NCBI GenBank assembly: GCA_947247005.1
Contig: OX365952.1
Location: 4,424,501 to 4,488,500, forward strand
Length of the DNA stretch: 64,000 nucleotides
Source of the DNA: Spisula solida
Lineage: Eukaryota; Mollusca; Bivalvia; Venerida; Mactridae
Direction: 5' to 3'
A program made the position numbers and the translations under genes. Below the pieces are notes generated by a model. That model made no database searches. It was not told the DNA's origin and saw nothing but the letters and a program-made list of their open reading frames with translations. Positions 1-13,172 of the stretch are shown here, piece by piece (the first letter of the stretch is position 1; each line of letters opens with the position of its first letter).

Positions 1-187
1 AAGTCTAATACATTCGACACAATGCATCGTCCTTGCTGCGTTAAAACGATACATTTAGCCATAATTCAATTTAATGATGTGCAGCGTACACAGTTTATCT
101 TGTTGTACATAATACACCCACAAATACAGTTTTGTGAAAAGTGTGGAGAAAGGAAATTTGCGAAACAAAATAAAAATAAAAAAAGAT

Positions 188-252
188 TCGGATGGGATTC
201 GAACCCAGACCGTCTGCGTTGAGATTAGAAACGTTACCACTAGACTATATAA
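188..252 (-). mobile_element. tRNA-derived SINE head
   Basis: The minus strand has a perfect RNA polymerase III A box (TAGTCTAGTGG) and a B box (GGTTCGAATCC) about 35 bp apart, followed by a TC/T-run tail. The acceptor arm does not pair, so this is a SINE or tRNA relic rather than a functional tRNA gene. Confidence 0.6.
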
Positions 253-409
253 TAAGCACAACGATCTTCATCCTTAATTAAATAAGTTAAAATAACTGAA
301 CAAGCGCTTAGATGATCGTGATTTATTTACTTACCCGCGTTTTGATATGGGCTAATCCAACCAGTGACGTTTACACAATGTTATTGTGCCATCATATCTT
401 GGCCGCACT

Positions 410-2170
410 ATAGTATTCAATATTGACCGAAATGTCAACCCGAATAACTAGCTTGATCGTTTTTAATTGACAATATTTATACCAATGTTCCATGTTATAT
501 CTAGAATGTAAAGAGGAAACTTGCTATTATCGATGACCAAGAGTACTTCATACCACTCATAAAAGCACCATTAAATACCATAAGCCCATCGAATGAAAAT
601 GAGTGAAACATTCAAACCACCGTTGTTGGTCTCACAAAAGTACAGTTGGAAATTAAATAATTAGACTGCCCAGTCAATGTGACGTCCGTGAAAATTATGA
701 CATACAACTAAACAAATATACTGTACATAAAGTAACTAATATTCGTCTTGGAAACTATATTGACAAACATAGCCTACATTGTAGAGGAATGAATTAAAAG
801 GCCTGTCTAGAGCATCCTCCAAAACTCCAACAAAGATGATTAGGTCAACCTTCTTCTGAACCCTAAACATAGTGCAGGCACATTTGATACCTACTTTCGC
901 GATTTTTAGTCTTACCTAAATATGGAAATAAACTAAGCCATATGCGAAATCTCTCAATCCAAGACGCAATTGATCTATCGGACCATGCAGTTCATCTTGA
1001 CAAAGGTCCAGTGTTTAGTGCAAAGGGTGCAAAATTTATCATATTCGTTTAATTAAACAACACATGTACAAAGACAAATTCCAGAAAAATCCTGACACTT
1101 TTAATTGAACATTTATATACTATACATAACAAGAGTTTTTTAGAAATTCCAGTGACTCCTTGGTTCTCATATATCACCGGTGCATTTATAGCACCAATAT
1201 ACGCAACACTGCCTCTGGGTAAACAACATTTCATCTCAAGTTGGGTGGGAAACACTGAAAAACGTTCCAGAAATGACCAAGTGTCCCGGTCGAGATTCAA
1301 ACCGGGGACCTCTCGTAGTCAAGAGCGTTACACCGTCGACAACAAATTCACAACTAAGTAAAAACGAGCCATGCTATAGATTGTGTGAAAGATGTTTGAC
1401 TAGTGAGTTATTTATGTGTTGCCCCATGTTTTAAGTGTCATATAGCAATACATTACCATAATTTTGCATCCACAATTGCTTAGTGTTTTAGTTCATGTTC
1501 TATATTTCGTTTATATCATCCGTCATTGGAAACACCAAAATCGTGATCACTGGCTGCAGATTTTTAAACAATATCGGCGTTTAGAAAGTATCAATAATCA
1601 AAGAAAAAAAGGCAAATGTATTTCCTACATTTCTCGTAGACTATCTGATTTCTTTACTAAAAATTGAAATATCAACGCCGAATGTTCACATTAATTTAAA
1701 ACTGATCTATGTTGTACACAGTAGGGCGTTGGAACTGCAGTTAATAGAATACCTTATAGTACAGGCATATCAATAAAATACATATACTATTTTTTGATGA
1801 ATATTACAATCAGTCATGATTCATCGCAATAACCCCTCATTTGTCTGCTTATATAAAACCAAAGCTATTGTAGTTGTTGTTAATCATTCTTCGCAGGTTT
1901 CATGGTATATTTATTTGGTTTTCTCTCAACTGCGATCAATTTGGTAATTTCCATGCGAGTCCATATCTAAAAACATGTATAACACGCTTTATCTAAACAA
2001 CACATATTATTCAAAGGGTTACAGGATAACACGAAATAGTCTTGGCAATTCAATGAAATTCAACATGCCAAAGAGAAAAATTAATTGTATTTGGGTAATA
2101 CAAATAAGGAACTCGTCTTCTGAAAAGGGCAGGCTTGCTTTTAGAGGATGCAATAACGTAAATTAGCATA
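410..2170 (+). repeat. Segmental duplication copy A (partial, non-coding)
   Basis: Collinear with the middle of copy B (about 7830-10440) and with parts of copy C (19310-19680 and 23770-24190). Anchors include the CCCGAATAACT word near 440, the AACAACACATGTACAAAGAC word near 1058, the AGCACCRAYAYACNC stretch near 1190, and the TTCTTTACTARAAATTGA stretch near 1650. Copy A lacks the TAAAGCCACA-type insertion seen in B and carries a tRNA-like insertion at about 1279-1368 absent from B and C. Open frames inside are not conserved between copies, so I call no gene. Confidence 0.7.
1279..1368 (-). mobile_element. tRNA-like insertion in copy A
   Basis: The minus strand reads a B-box-like GGTTTGAATCTC preceded by an anticodon-arm-like CTTGACTACGAG. 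The flanking sequence continues in copy B (8880) without it, so it is an insertion private to copy A. The A box is degenerate. A tRNA-derived SINE is the simplest reading. Confidence 0.5.
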
Positions 2171-2496
2171 ATTACATCTCCGTAGATCCACTCCATCAGA
2201 AATCAGAATTACTGTCGTCCGGAATAGTCGCCTGAGTGGAACGTTGCTCTATCTACCAATTTCCATATTTCGAGAAAATCGAGTTTAAAGTTTCAGTTGG
2301 TCATATTTCTGTTATTGTTCAAGATATGTGGACAATATTATATGCAAATATTCAGCATTAAGAATAGATTTAGTATAGTGCGTTCAAAGTCAAACGATAA
2401 TCGTTATATACATAAACTCGTCTGGTAGGTAAACTTTAAATGGATTCGATATCAAATTGTGTTCAAAGCGCACTCCCTTCATCAAGGGCGCTGTAG

Positions 2497-2570
2497 TGTA
2501 GTGAATACGCACGCTTCCTACAAATTTCAACGTTATTTTGAGTTGTAGGTTCGATCCCCATAATTTAATT
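2497..2570 (+). mobile_element. tRNA-derived SINE head
   Basis: Plus-strand A-box-like TAGTGTAGTGA and a consensus B box GGTTCGATCCC, followed by an AT-rich tail with a run of T. The intervening region has no good anticodon stem, so it is not a working tRNA. Confidence 0.55.
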
Positions 2571-2614
2571 TTTTTTTATTACATGTATTCATGATATAAA
2601 GTTTCATATTATAC

Positions 2615-3520
2615 TTAAGAAATAAAAATCTGTTCGCGTTTATTGTCGGTGAATAAAACACGGGCAGGAGTTCGGATGCGGAAAAATTAAATCACGAGTG
2701 CGAATCACGAGTTTGATTATCAGAAGCTTTAATAAAACATGGTTTCTAGAGTATATTGGAGTTTCTAAAAATAGATGCGTCATAGCTGTAACACTGGATT
2801 CTCGTGCAACTCGCCTCGTCATCGTGACTCGTAGAAAATTTTACTATAAAGTTTACGTTCATTCATTCATAAGGAGTTCGGATGCGGAAATATTAAATCA
2901 CTCGTGCTACGCACTCGTGATTTAATTTTCCGCATCCGAACGAGTGCCCGTGTTTTATTCACCGACAATATACAAGAACAGAGTTTTTATTTCGATTCTA
3001 AATACGATAATATCCCGCACTATTTAACTGCGCTCATTCCATTTTCACCCATTTGACATTGAACATAATTCCACGCTGAAATTGAGTGGCTTATTAGCTG
3101 GTACAATTACCTCCCTCGTTAATGAAAACGACCTTCGTAATTTTCTGAAGGAAATACCACATTTTAAACATTGAAACAATTTTAATAACACGAGTATATG
3201 GTATCTATTTCATAAAATGAAAAATATAAATGAATTGATTATCAGAAGCTTTAATAAAACTTGGTTTCTAGAGTATATTGGAGTTTCTAAAATTAGATGC
3301 GTCATAACTGTAACACTGGATTCTCGTGCAACTCGCCTCGTCATCGTGACTCGTAGAAAATTTTACTATAAAGTTTACGTTCATTCATTCATAAATATGT
3401 CACGTGATGCTTGGCGTAAATTGAAACAGCCAATTTGATAGGTATGTTTATGGGGGTAATAATACATTGTTAGGTCCGCTCTATATTTAAACGATTAATC
3501 CGCAGATCGTGTTAGAATAC
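2615..3520. mobile_element. Palindrome-ended repeat element, copy 1
   Basis: Begins with a long inverted repeat: GGTGAATAAAACACGGGC at 2647 is mirrored by GCCCGTGTTTTATTCACC near 2947. It continues for about 560 bp and ends at GATCGTGTTAGAAT. The same element of about 690 bp lies at 45494-46186. This copy is longer because a second version of the internal segment (2712-2873, nearly identical to 3234-3395) sits inside the loop of the palindrome. The two segments share an open frame of about 50 codons, but the 45.9-kb copy has a stop in it, so I do not call it coding. Confidence 0.75.
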
Positions 3521-3734
3521 TGTTTTAATTTTATTTATATATATTAGATATATATAAGTGTATGATTATTAAACTGTAGGCAGAAATAAAATAATTGAAA
3601 AGATACAATTTGATAGATATAAAAAGAAAACAAATGAATATACTTACTGCGTGAGTTATTATAATATTACTTACAAAAACAAAATAAGGTACATTTTTGT
3701 ACTTGTAAAAACTTTAAAATTTATGTAACTTGGA

Positions 3735-3828
3735 TGGGTGTCGAACCAGTGGCGAGATTGAACAAAATCACAACAAAATCAGTTAGATAACAGCGGCATG
3801 CTTATCCACTCGACTAACGAGACGATAT
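3735..3828 (-). mobile_element. tRNA-like sequence (SINE head or tRNA relic)
   Basis: The minus strand carries A box TAGTCGAGTGG and B box GGTTCGACACC, both matching consensus, about 55 bp apart. That spacing suits a long-variable-arm (Leu/Ser-like) ancestor. Acceptor-stem pairing is poor. Confidence 0.5.
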
Positions 3829-4048
3829 GAAAAACTAAGTTTCAAATATTATACTATTGATTGAAGGTATCTCTTTTACTATATAAAACGTAAGCCCCCC
3901 TATTATTTTGAATGGGACAGTTCCCTCATTAGTATTACTTATTGAACCGACAGTATATCAAGTTAAATATTTAAAACATGATGTAACTATGTGTTTATTT
4001 ATTTATAGTTTTGTGTTTGGAGAAATATTTCATTTTTTCTTAAAGGTG

Positions 4049-4203
4049 AACTGCTCTATCTCCTGATACTGGAGATAGAGCAGTTATTTATTGAAAGTTA
4101 TGGAGATAGAGCAGTTCTTATTGAAAGTTATGGAGATAGAGCAGTTCTTTATTGAAGGTTATGGAGATAGAGCAGTTTTTAATTAAAAAATATGGAGATA
4201 GAA
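4049..4203. repeat. Minisatellite GGAGATAGAGCAGTT with terminal hairpin
   Basis: Five units of about 32-37 bp, each with GGAGATAGAGCAGTT then TTATTGAAAGTTAT-like spacer. The first unit is preceded by its own reverse complement (AACTGCTCTATCTCC, loop TGATACT), making a perfect 15-bp stem at 4049-4085. Confidence 0.85.
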
Positions 4204-6289
4204 CTGGGCTAAATTGACACATGTAAGAAATTGTTTAATTTTATTATTTCTTGTACAGTGTTGTGTTGGTTTTTGTGTCGTGTGTTTGTGGCTTGTGTTT
4301 TTGTTTGTGTTCCTTTTTGTGCTTTCCATGGGCTGCTGATTCTATTTTGTAAACATTTCCACACGTGTGTTGATAAAACTGTACCCTGAAGTTCTGAACC
4401 GTTAGTAGAAATAGATCACTAGTGCTACATTTAGATATAAACTTTTAGAATGTAATACATACTCGAAATGTCACAGTGACTACTTATTCAATTTATTTTA
4501 GTATAAGAGACGGGAATTGCTGTGGGCCACAAGTCTCATCAATGTCTATTAACACAACATTGGTTTCAATTTACTCAATCTAGTTTCACTGATTCAATTC
4601 ATACTTGATTAAATAGACCTCGAGGTTTGTTTGACTAAATAGAAGTTATATCAAATCACCACTAACATAACCAAAGTGAGTTCTCCGTTTGTACAGTTAG
4701 TTTATTGACTATATTTTTAATGAAGGGCAAATATGTATCGACAATTAGCAAACACTACTCAGTTATAATTAACACATGTCCAACTTTGGGTCCCATGAAC
4801 AGCGACCGATAAGACGCTCAGATCTATATAGAGTTATAGAGGGGTGATTTAGAAAAACGCTTATAAATTAATAACCGTTATAACTATCGACCGTATGCGA
4901 ACGGGGTGATTTGGTTTAATTATTCATCTTTCAAACAGTTTTAATTTGGAAAAAATAAAATTTTGGTCCTTTTTAATGTTTTTTATAGTCACTTTCATTC
5001 ATATAGATAAAGAAGGAATTGGATATAGTCGTTAAACTGTCAGGTCGTTTACTATATTAATAAACATCACATCACCCGTATGCGAACGGCTTCGTTTAGG
5101 AAAATAATTGATCTTTCTAATGATGTTATTTGTAAGAATTTATTTTAAAAATATTTTGGTCCTTTTTGAAAATACAATTTTTTCCCCATTTTTTACCGAT
5201 ACAGATTACGTAATAACCCGGGTAATTGTTTTATGGCCATTCCCACTGCGATCGTCTCAGCACGCGGTGTAATTATACATTCACCGGAGGGGTTATAAAA
5301 CTGCAATATATTTCATGTTTGCTAGATTATGATTTTTAGATCGATGATTTTGTACTATATGGGTTGGTTTAATTCGCGTTAATTAAAAATGGTAACAGCT
5401 GCGGACAATAGTCATGTACATGTATATATTATTAATGACCTGTTTAAGTACAATTGAAGTGCCGTTCATATTGACTAATAAATAATTGTATGTGTAGATA
5501 TATCATTTGTTGAATAACTGCATTTAATAAGTCTTGAGTTATTCTATCCAGTGTATATTATAGTAAAATTAACAAGAACCTAACTAAATCAATATTATGA
5601 CATATAAATGTCGATGTAAACGAAATTGATCATTTTGTATACCTTGTCTGCCAATATAATTATATGTAATTGTGTATTCTTTGCCTGGTCGAGTGCTTTT
5701 CAGTTTAAACCAGACTGTTGTAGTAATAAACAGTGTGTGGAATTGAATAATAATTTTATATACATACACTATACTGGGAAATGTCACTACTAATAGTTTA
5801 TTAATTATAATTCGCGCAGGTGAGAAATAACAATGAAGAAGTCCAAAATTGGTCAGAGTATAAGATTTACACTTTTCTTGAAAATTGCCAATATCTGCAA
5901 TATACGATTACAAGTAAATGACATAATATTATTAAATAAAACACAAATTGAATTCACATACTATTCTATTATTTTTATTGTAAAACAATCGCAAGCATTG
6001 AAACATCAGGTTTTATCGTGAAAAATAAATAATCTTTAGCTTTTTGCTTGGAAGTACGCATGTAATAAATTGATCCATGTATTTTTGTGAAAGTTTAAAC
6101 TATATTCTTAATTGTTGCAATGTAAATCAGTAAATCAAGTTACACATTGAGCGTAGCACGAGAACAGTTTTATGATCACGGATCATGCTGGCTGTATTCA
6201 ATCACGTAACAACATTTGACGCTTAAAACAGATGGTTGCGCTTTAGAGACTTGTTTTATAAGGCCCTTTATAAATATTTTCAATTATTC
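4204..6289. other. Non-coding AT-rich stretch with two diverged units
   Basis: No gene seen. Two diverged units about 190 bp apart share CGTATGCGAACGG (4892 and 5078) and ATTTTGGTCCTTTTT (about 4960 and 5152), suggesting an old tandem repeat or MITE pair. Short open frames at 5584-5787 and 5833-6021 have no recognisable product. Confidence 0.4.
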
Positions 6290-9030
6290 AATTATCTTCT
6301 ATCGTAATTATGATACAATATAAGATTTCCAGTAAACAATTCTTGATTTACAGATTTCTATTAGATATGTAAGTGAATGAACACGGAAATCAAGAATTTG
6401 TTGGAAGGAATCAAACAACGCTAAGTACATGTACTAACCAGTCATAAGTGTTTACCATGGCGGGATACATTTGTCATGACACAACGCACTGTTTGCGCTT
6501 GATGACGTGTTAAATCCCCGGCATCGTTGATTATTTTTTGTTCGAACTTTATGAGACTATTTATCTTCTCCGGACTCCATTCCATTTGTATGTATAGATG
6601 TACAGATTGGTTCATTATGTACCTTGTTTGAGACATACTAGCGATTTATTTCAATTACTTTATCCCTTTCGATAAAATCAAATTCCAAAGCGTAAGATAT
6701 TGCATCGGGTCAATGACCAATAATGTAAACCAGTCAGACGCCGGGGAAAAACTATTATTAAGATCTTACTAAGCAAAACAAATTAACAATGATTGACATA
6801 TACCGATAAGAAAGTTTTCTATGAATTGTCACTTCGATTTTCTTCATTCCAAAGATGAAAAACATTATTCAGATTGTCGCAAATGAGATTCTTGTAAAGA
6901 AGAAACTAGCGCGATTACAGAAAAGAATATTTTTTGCGGTAAAACGCGGACATGAAATAGAAAGACAAAAACTGCACAAGGCAGATTCTCACGTCTCCAT
7001 CTTACGAGGGACGCTTTTTAAGTTCCAGAAAAGTGCTGAATAATAGTCATCGTGTGTTCAAATTACTTAAAGTTTTTCACTTAAATCCATTCATGATACA
7101 CGTAGATATATGATAATACGAATCGAACGCGTGAATGCGTTTGAAATAAGAACTGCACCTTTTTATGAAATTGTAAGACAACTAAAGACAAATTGCGAAT
7201 ATGTATCGTTATCTGTCTGCAATACTAGTATATCATTTAGTTTATCAAACGTCGACACTTCTATGAAACTTTTCCTTGAACTTAAACACACCTCGTATTT
7301 ACAAATATCGTGGCATTTGTAATGATGTACATCCATGTTTAAAGTACACATTGGACAGGGCGTCACAATTATGTTAACCATATAGAAATAAGCGATTTTA
7401 ATTTGACAGTTTCGGAACAAATTCAGAATATAATATGAACAATAACAGCTACTGGGCACCGGCAGTTTTATTACATGTCTAACGAATGATGTTTATTTTG
7501 TTTAAGTCATTCATTCAAGTAACGGAAACATTTTAAATAACATCATTCTTTTAATTGAACATTCCGTTACAGATATTTTAGGATTGTCTGAAAGTAGAAA
7601 GGACCATGGAAGTGAAGGGAGGCAATGCTGTGGTTACCAATAATTTTTCTCAGTTAAAAAGCTTTCACTCTTGGAGGACAACACTATAAACCCCCATTAT
7701 CATTGAAATCATAGACTACATGTATAGAATACGAACTGAATCTTGAAAACATACTTGCGAAAACGAAGCAACATTATGCTGGGCGGTTACAATATACATT
7801 TTGTACCAGTTGAGTGAATATGCATGAATTACTAGTATTTTATTTTGACCAAAATGTGAACCCGAATAACTTGCTTCGTCGTTTTTAATTGACATGTTAT
7901 ATCAAGAATGTGTTTAGATTACATTTGCTATTAACCATGATCCAAATGATGACAAAAGTACTTAATACAACTCATAAAACACCATTAACGACCACAATCC
8001 CCTCAAATCAAACTGAGTGAAACATTCAGACCACTAATTATAGCGCTGACTAAGAGTACAGTTGAAATGAAATAATGAGACTTTTATAGAACAGCACCAG
8101 TCAACGCGACGTCAGTGAACCTTGTATAAAATACAATTTTGGAGGACGGGCGCGCGCGCTGAAGTGCCCTGTTTCGAGATAATTGCCATGCCTCGTTAAA
8201 ATCCTGGCTTAATCACTAATTATGCAACCAAACTTATCTACTGTAAATAAATGAGCAATTCTTCTTCTCAGAAACCATTAACACAAAAATAACCTACATC
8301 GCTGATGACAAACACGTAAAGGCCTAAAGAGAATCCTCCAAAACTAAAAAAAGATTATCATGTCAAAACATATTATAGCCTGGCATTCAGTATTGTCACA
8401 TAGCCTATATTTCATGTGAATATTCTATAACGTCTATATTTGATAGATAATTAGATTAATTCAATTAATAAAAGTTTATTTGGAGAAACCTTTTTTTTCA
8501 TTATTTATCAAACTCAATTAATTTAATAAACCATCCAGTCTCATTGACAAAGCTGCGGCCTTGGTCCACTGTTAAGTGCAATGAATCTAAAACCCGACGA
8601 TTTATCATAATAATATCATTAAACAACACATGTACAAAGACAAATCCTGACAAATCCTGACATTCAAACTCGCAACCTCAGGAACTCAGACTGTAAATTT
8701 AACATTTTACAGAAAAAATGACGAGACCTTTCTAGAACTTCCATTCACTCATTTGTTCTTTAATGTTGCCGGTGTATGTATAGCACCGACACACCGGAGA
8801 CTTCCTCTAAGACACCGATCATTTGATCTCTAGTTGGGTTAGAAACTCTGAAATGCTTTTCCGAAATGACGAAGTGCCAAATAATAGATGTTTTACATGC
8901 AATATTGCAATGCAGTACCATGATTTCGCTTTAAAGATTACTTAGAAATTTCGTACGTGAGCTTTTTTTCGTGTCTGGAATCCGAAATTGTAAACACCAT
9001 AATAAAGTAAATCGGGTCTGAGCTTTAAAG

Positions 9031-9909
9031 CCACATTATCTTTCCAAAGACCTTTTTTCCAATCATCCACTAAATAGACTCATTACAAGGAATTAGGATA
9101 TTGTTCACAAATTACCAATAACGCAGCATGAACAGTTACGTTTAATTTTCTTTAAAAGTAACGTAAATGTAATTATATTCGTAATTTAAATACATTTAAT
9201 CAGAAAAAAGTAGCCATTAAATTCCATATTTAAGTTAAGTTTAATACACAAGTTTTAGTCACATTTAAGTTGCATTTAAAGGTGATTAAATATAGAATTT
9301 AAATGGGATTAGATGCACGTTTATGCAATATAAACGCAAAATTAAATGCGCTTAAATTTGAAATTAAAGTTGCATTTAAAGGTGATTAAATATCTTTTTT
9401 TTCATAAAGTTTATTCTGCACATATTGTACAAATAGGACAACAAACCACTCAGCAGTTTGTAACCTGCTTCTTACCAATAAATACATTTCTGTTTCGTAC
9501 GGATTATATAGTAAAACCATACTTTTATGTTGTCTGACTTAATTTATATTATTATTATTATATGTACTGCTTTTATATTTCAATGTCCATGAACAACCAT
9601 GAAGTAGAATTTAAAGATGTTACACATACACTAGTTCACTATGAAACTACTTAACGATGTAAAACGGTATTTAAAGTATATTTAACGGCAAGGACAAGAA
9701 TGGCTTCCCTTAGATTATAAATAGTGCATCTTTTTGTTTAAAATTCATTATGTTGTAAACAAACCAATTGGATGTTGTTTTTCGTTTTCTTTCATCTAGT
9801 GTTTTGTGAACCTTTGTGAACCAAGTAAAGTGCTCAAAATAAATGACTTTTCAAATAAGTTAACAAGTTATTGCTTTTAAAAATAGCTATTTAAGGCGTA
9901 TGTGGCTTT
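9031..9909. mobile_element. TIR element, TAAAGCCACA family, with nested insert
   Basis: Left end AAAGCCACATTATC, right end GTATGTGGCTTTAA. Copies A and C lack it at the equivalent point (they read straight through CTGAGCTTTAAATAGTGATC). The outer about 100 and 200 bp match the shorter relative at 13173-13569. The centre (about 9140-9680) is extra and includes a doubled GTTGCATTTAAAGGTGATTA at 9269 and 9369, so a second element probably landed inside. Confidence 0.65.
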
Positions 9910-10439
9910 AAATATTGATCAATGGCAGCCGCAATTTTAACCGTTTTCGGCGTTTATAAAGTATCATTTTTCAAATAAAACCTGTTAAATATATCACCCT
10001 TAATTTCTCTTAGACTATCGGATTTCTTTACTAGAAATTAACATATCAATATCGAATGTTACATTAACTATAAAATATGATTTATGTTGTATATACTGAA
10101 AGTAGGACGTTGTGGAAATAAAATACCTTATACTACAGACATATCTATAGAATACGAATACTATGTTATGAGGGATATTGCACTCGGCCATAAATTCACC
10201 ACAATAACCGCATAATAGTTAACTAATATACAGCACAAACTATTGAAGTTGTTGTTAATCATTCTTTTTTATTTCTCTTTTCATAGCCAATGGTCTGTTC
10301 GCTGGTTTCATGGTATACCCGTCTGACGGCCTCCCATTTGTGATCAAGTTCGTTATGTTCTCGTGAGTCCAAGTCTAAAACATGTATAAAATGTTCAATA
10401 CTTGTATAACATTTATGGCAAATATGAAAACAAACATGA

Positions 10440-11330
10440 CAACATAACTATTTATTAAAAAACACACACATCAATTTCAAAATATTTTTTTATATAAATA
10501 TACCTGTTCATAATCACACAATGTATTAATTAAATCAATTATGAATACTGTTTGCTTAATTTTACAAAACATACATCTAATAATATTATCTCTATGTATA
10601 CAAAATAAGTATACTAAATATGTTTAGTGGTAATCACTTATTATGTTTATGTAGTATAAACATATCGTATACATTTAATTTTAACGTCTTGAAATTAAAG
10701 TTGTCTTAATATATTACACTACGAGTATGATCAATATATATCAAACTTACAATATTTCTACATGTAGCTAACTACAGTATTTGTAATGATCTTACCAAAA
10801 TGTACAATCATGCGGAAAGTGACTCAGATATTGTCACATTGTCTTTTCAATTCATATGTATCCCCTAGGTATCTAGCAACCGACATTATACTGTTTATGT
10901 TAGTATCAGCCATGATATGTATAAATATATTACACAATTATACAAAATACTAGGAAAGTCAGTTTGTCCCAACCACTTGTACGACGGACACAGTAGAAGT
11001 GTATTTTATCATCTACTATGGACAACCCTTGTTTAACACAATATTTACAGAATCCCAAGTCCTTTGATATTTTTAAGTGACTTCCCCTTTCAGTCACCAA
11101 ATCATGTCTAGAACATCTGAGGTTAGAAAAGAGTCGTTTATACCTGTATAGTATATTCTATTGTCAAGTAAGTTTCTTGTACTAGCACGTTTTTATGCAA
11201 TTTATAAAGTAGAGCTTTCGTATATAGTCGTATATATCACTGTGATGAGTTTGGTCTGATTTTGAACTTCATCATAAACATATTGATATCACCGATTTCA
11301 TCTTATATTCAAGCAAATCCGAATCCATAT
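10440..11330. other. Non-coding part of copy B without a partner in C
   Basis: AT-rich, with many short stops in all frames and no TIR pair found. Copy C has unrelated sequence at the same point (24190-24690). Either B received an insertion or C lost this part. Confidence 0.35.
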
Positions 11331-12300
11331 ACAACACACGAAATTCCACTCCTATAGCCTCCTGTTTCATTCAAGAAAATGCAACAAGAAACAACAGACA
11401 CGAATGAATCAAAAGGATGGACACACATAAAATTGACAACACACGACTCCAAATAGTATAACCCCTTTTCGTACTTGCATTTGGATGTACCCGAGGTAAG
11501 TTACAAAGACCGAAAACGCAGAATTACCAAAAAAACAGGTCGGGAATTACTAATTTACTAGATGAAGCATGAATGTATGTCTAGAATAAAAATAATGACG
11601 AATACAATATATAATCAAAACATTTCTTCTGATAAGGAAAAACTAACTTAATTTAATTAAAATGTTACGTCATTAATTAACAAAACAAGATCATATTATG
11701 TCTTGAATCCAGAACAGTACTATTTAGAAAAAATGCTAATACAAAAATAATGCAAGAAGTGACGGTGATAAAATCAAAAATCAAAAGATTGATATTATTA
11801 GTAAACGTTTAATTCATTTTTTGATGTTACAACCAATTACATTTGAAATATAACAATATATGTAAATTCCGAAAAAAAAGATTTTCATGTCAGCCAAGTA
11901 TAATTTAAAAGAAAGGAATTAATGCCGTTGTGTAAAAGTGGCATTGACCCCACCGGCCCCATGTTCAACCAGATATCTCATTCCTAATTACAGTTATTTA
12001 GTAGAACTTAGTAGATAGACCTGGACCCAAACGCCTAACTTTAAATCACTTGCGGCGTTGTCACACAATCTACCTACACGACCAGTGTTATCAAGATATC
12101 TCAATGCCAGCTAAAGATATTGGGAGGATACACTTTTTTATCTTAGTAACAGTGACATTGACATTGACATCGGCCCTACGTTCAATCCAAACCGGCATTT
12201 TCACACAAGGTACCCTCACAGCAAGTGTCATCATCATATCTCATTTCTAATTGGAGTTATCAAATTCTGGACACCCAAGTTCAATTTCTGTCAGTCACAA
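11330..12300 (+). repeat. Copy B block matching the LINE-tail flank of copy C
   Basis: Matches 24690-25130 and 25970-26290. Shared words include ATGTCAGCCAA, AATTT and GGCATTTTCACAC/CGGTTTTCACGC. In C the match continues toward the LINE tail at 26265-26559. In B it ends in GACATTGACATTGACATCGG, a word typical of the dispersed GACCTTGACC-type repeats. Confidence 0.55.
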
Positions 12301-12424
12301 TCTTTAGTTTTTTTCGTTGGTTAAAAACTTGTTTGGTGTTTTAACACTGAACATTACAACTAACATATTTTATCCAGATACTCATTACATTCATACATGG
12401 TGCATACGTAAATGTGTTTATATC

Positions 12425-12545
12425 AATTATGAAACTTAGTCATTCTCATTCAGCTGAGTAGTGAGCATTGTGCCTTGTAATTGTGGTTTGTGATGTTTTT
12501 ATGTGTTCTATGCTCGGCTGTTAAAATTGAGTGCTGCCTTTCCTG
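12425..12545 (+). repeat. Right end of the GGCAGCACTCAACTTAACC TIR family
   Basis: Reads ATTGTGCCTTGTA, then CTCGGCTGTTAAAATTGAGTGCTGCC. It is the reverse complement of the end consensus seen at 35741, 44706 and 39931. No left end was found nearby, so it is solo. Confidence 0.55.
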
Positions 12546-13172
12546 TAGTTTTTCAAATTTGGAATCTCGGGCTGGAAGAATCAGTTATGTTAATAATCGG
12601 TTATATTAAGTTCGAGTTTATGTCGACTTTGCATTTAAGTCGAAATGTTTACAAATGCCGGTTTTGGTTCATGTGTATTAATATAGTATAGGAAAACGCC
12701 ATGGTGCATGTTCTAGATTAACTTTTTCAATAATAAGCCAGCAAAATGAATTGGACTTCGCATGTACAATACATTCCAATTTTAGTTTACGAGTCATCAA
12801 TCCTACCAATCGAGTCTATTTGCGAACTAAAAAAGGACAATTCCCATTGATGCCACTTAACTATAAAAGAACTTAAGAACACACAAATGCTGGGTTTCGT
12901 CTTTTATAGGAGATACCAGAGGTGTTGATTGCTAGCTCATTATGACAATATCTTGGTTCATTACTTAATAAATAATGTCAGCAATATATGTAATTGTATA
13001 ATATGATTATAACAAAATTGTCTAGTACATAATGTACCTAGAAATACAATACATATTGCCTGATAAGAGATGACACAAAAATGTTATACAGCAGCAAGAC
13101 TTTTTTAGTAACTTTACTTTTTTTACAAATGCTGTGTTTCCAGCATCATCTTTAATAAATATATATAATTAC

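Noticed and set aside
188..252. Functional tRNA gene on the minus strand
   Set aside because: A and B boxes are good but the acceptor stem does not pair and the anticodon arm is poor; it fits a SINE head.
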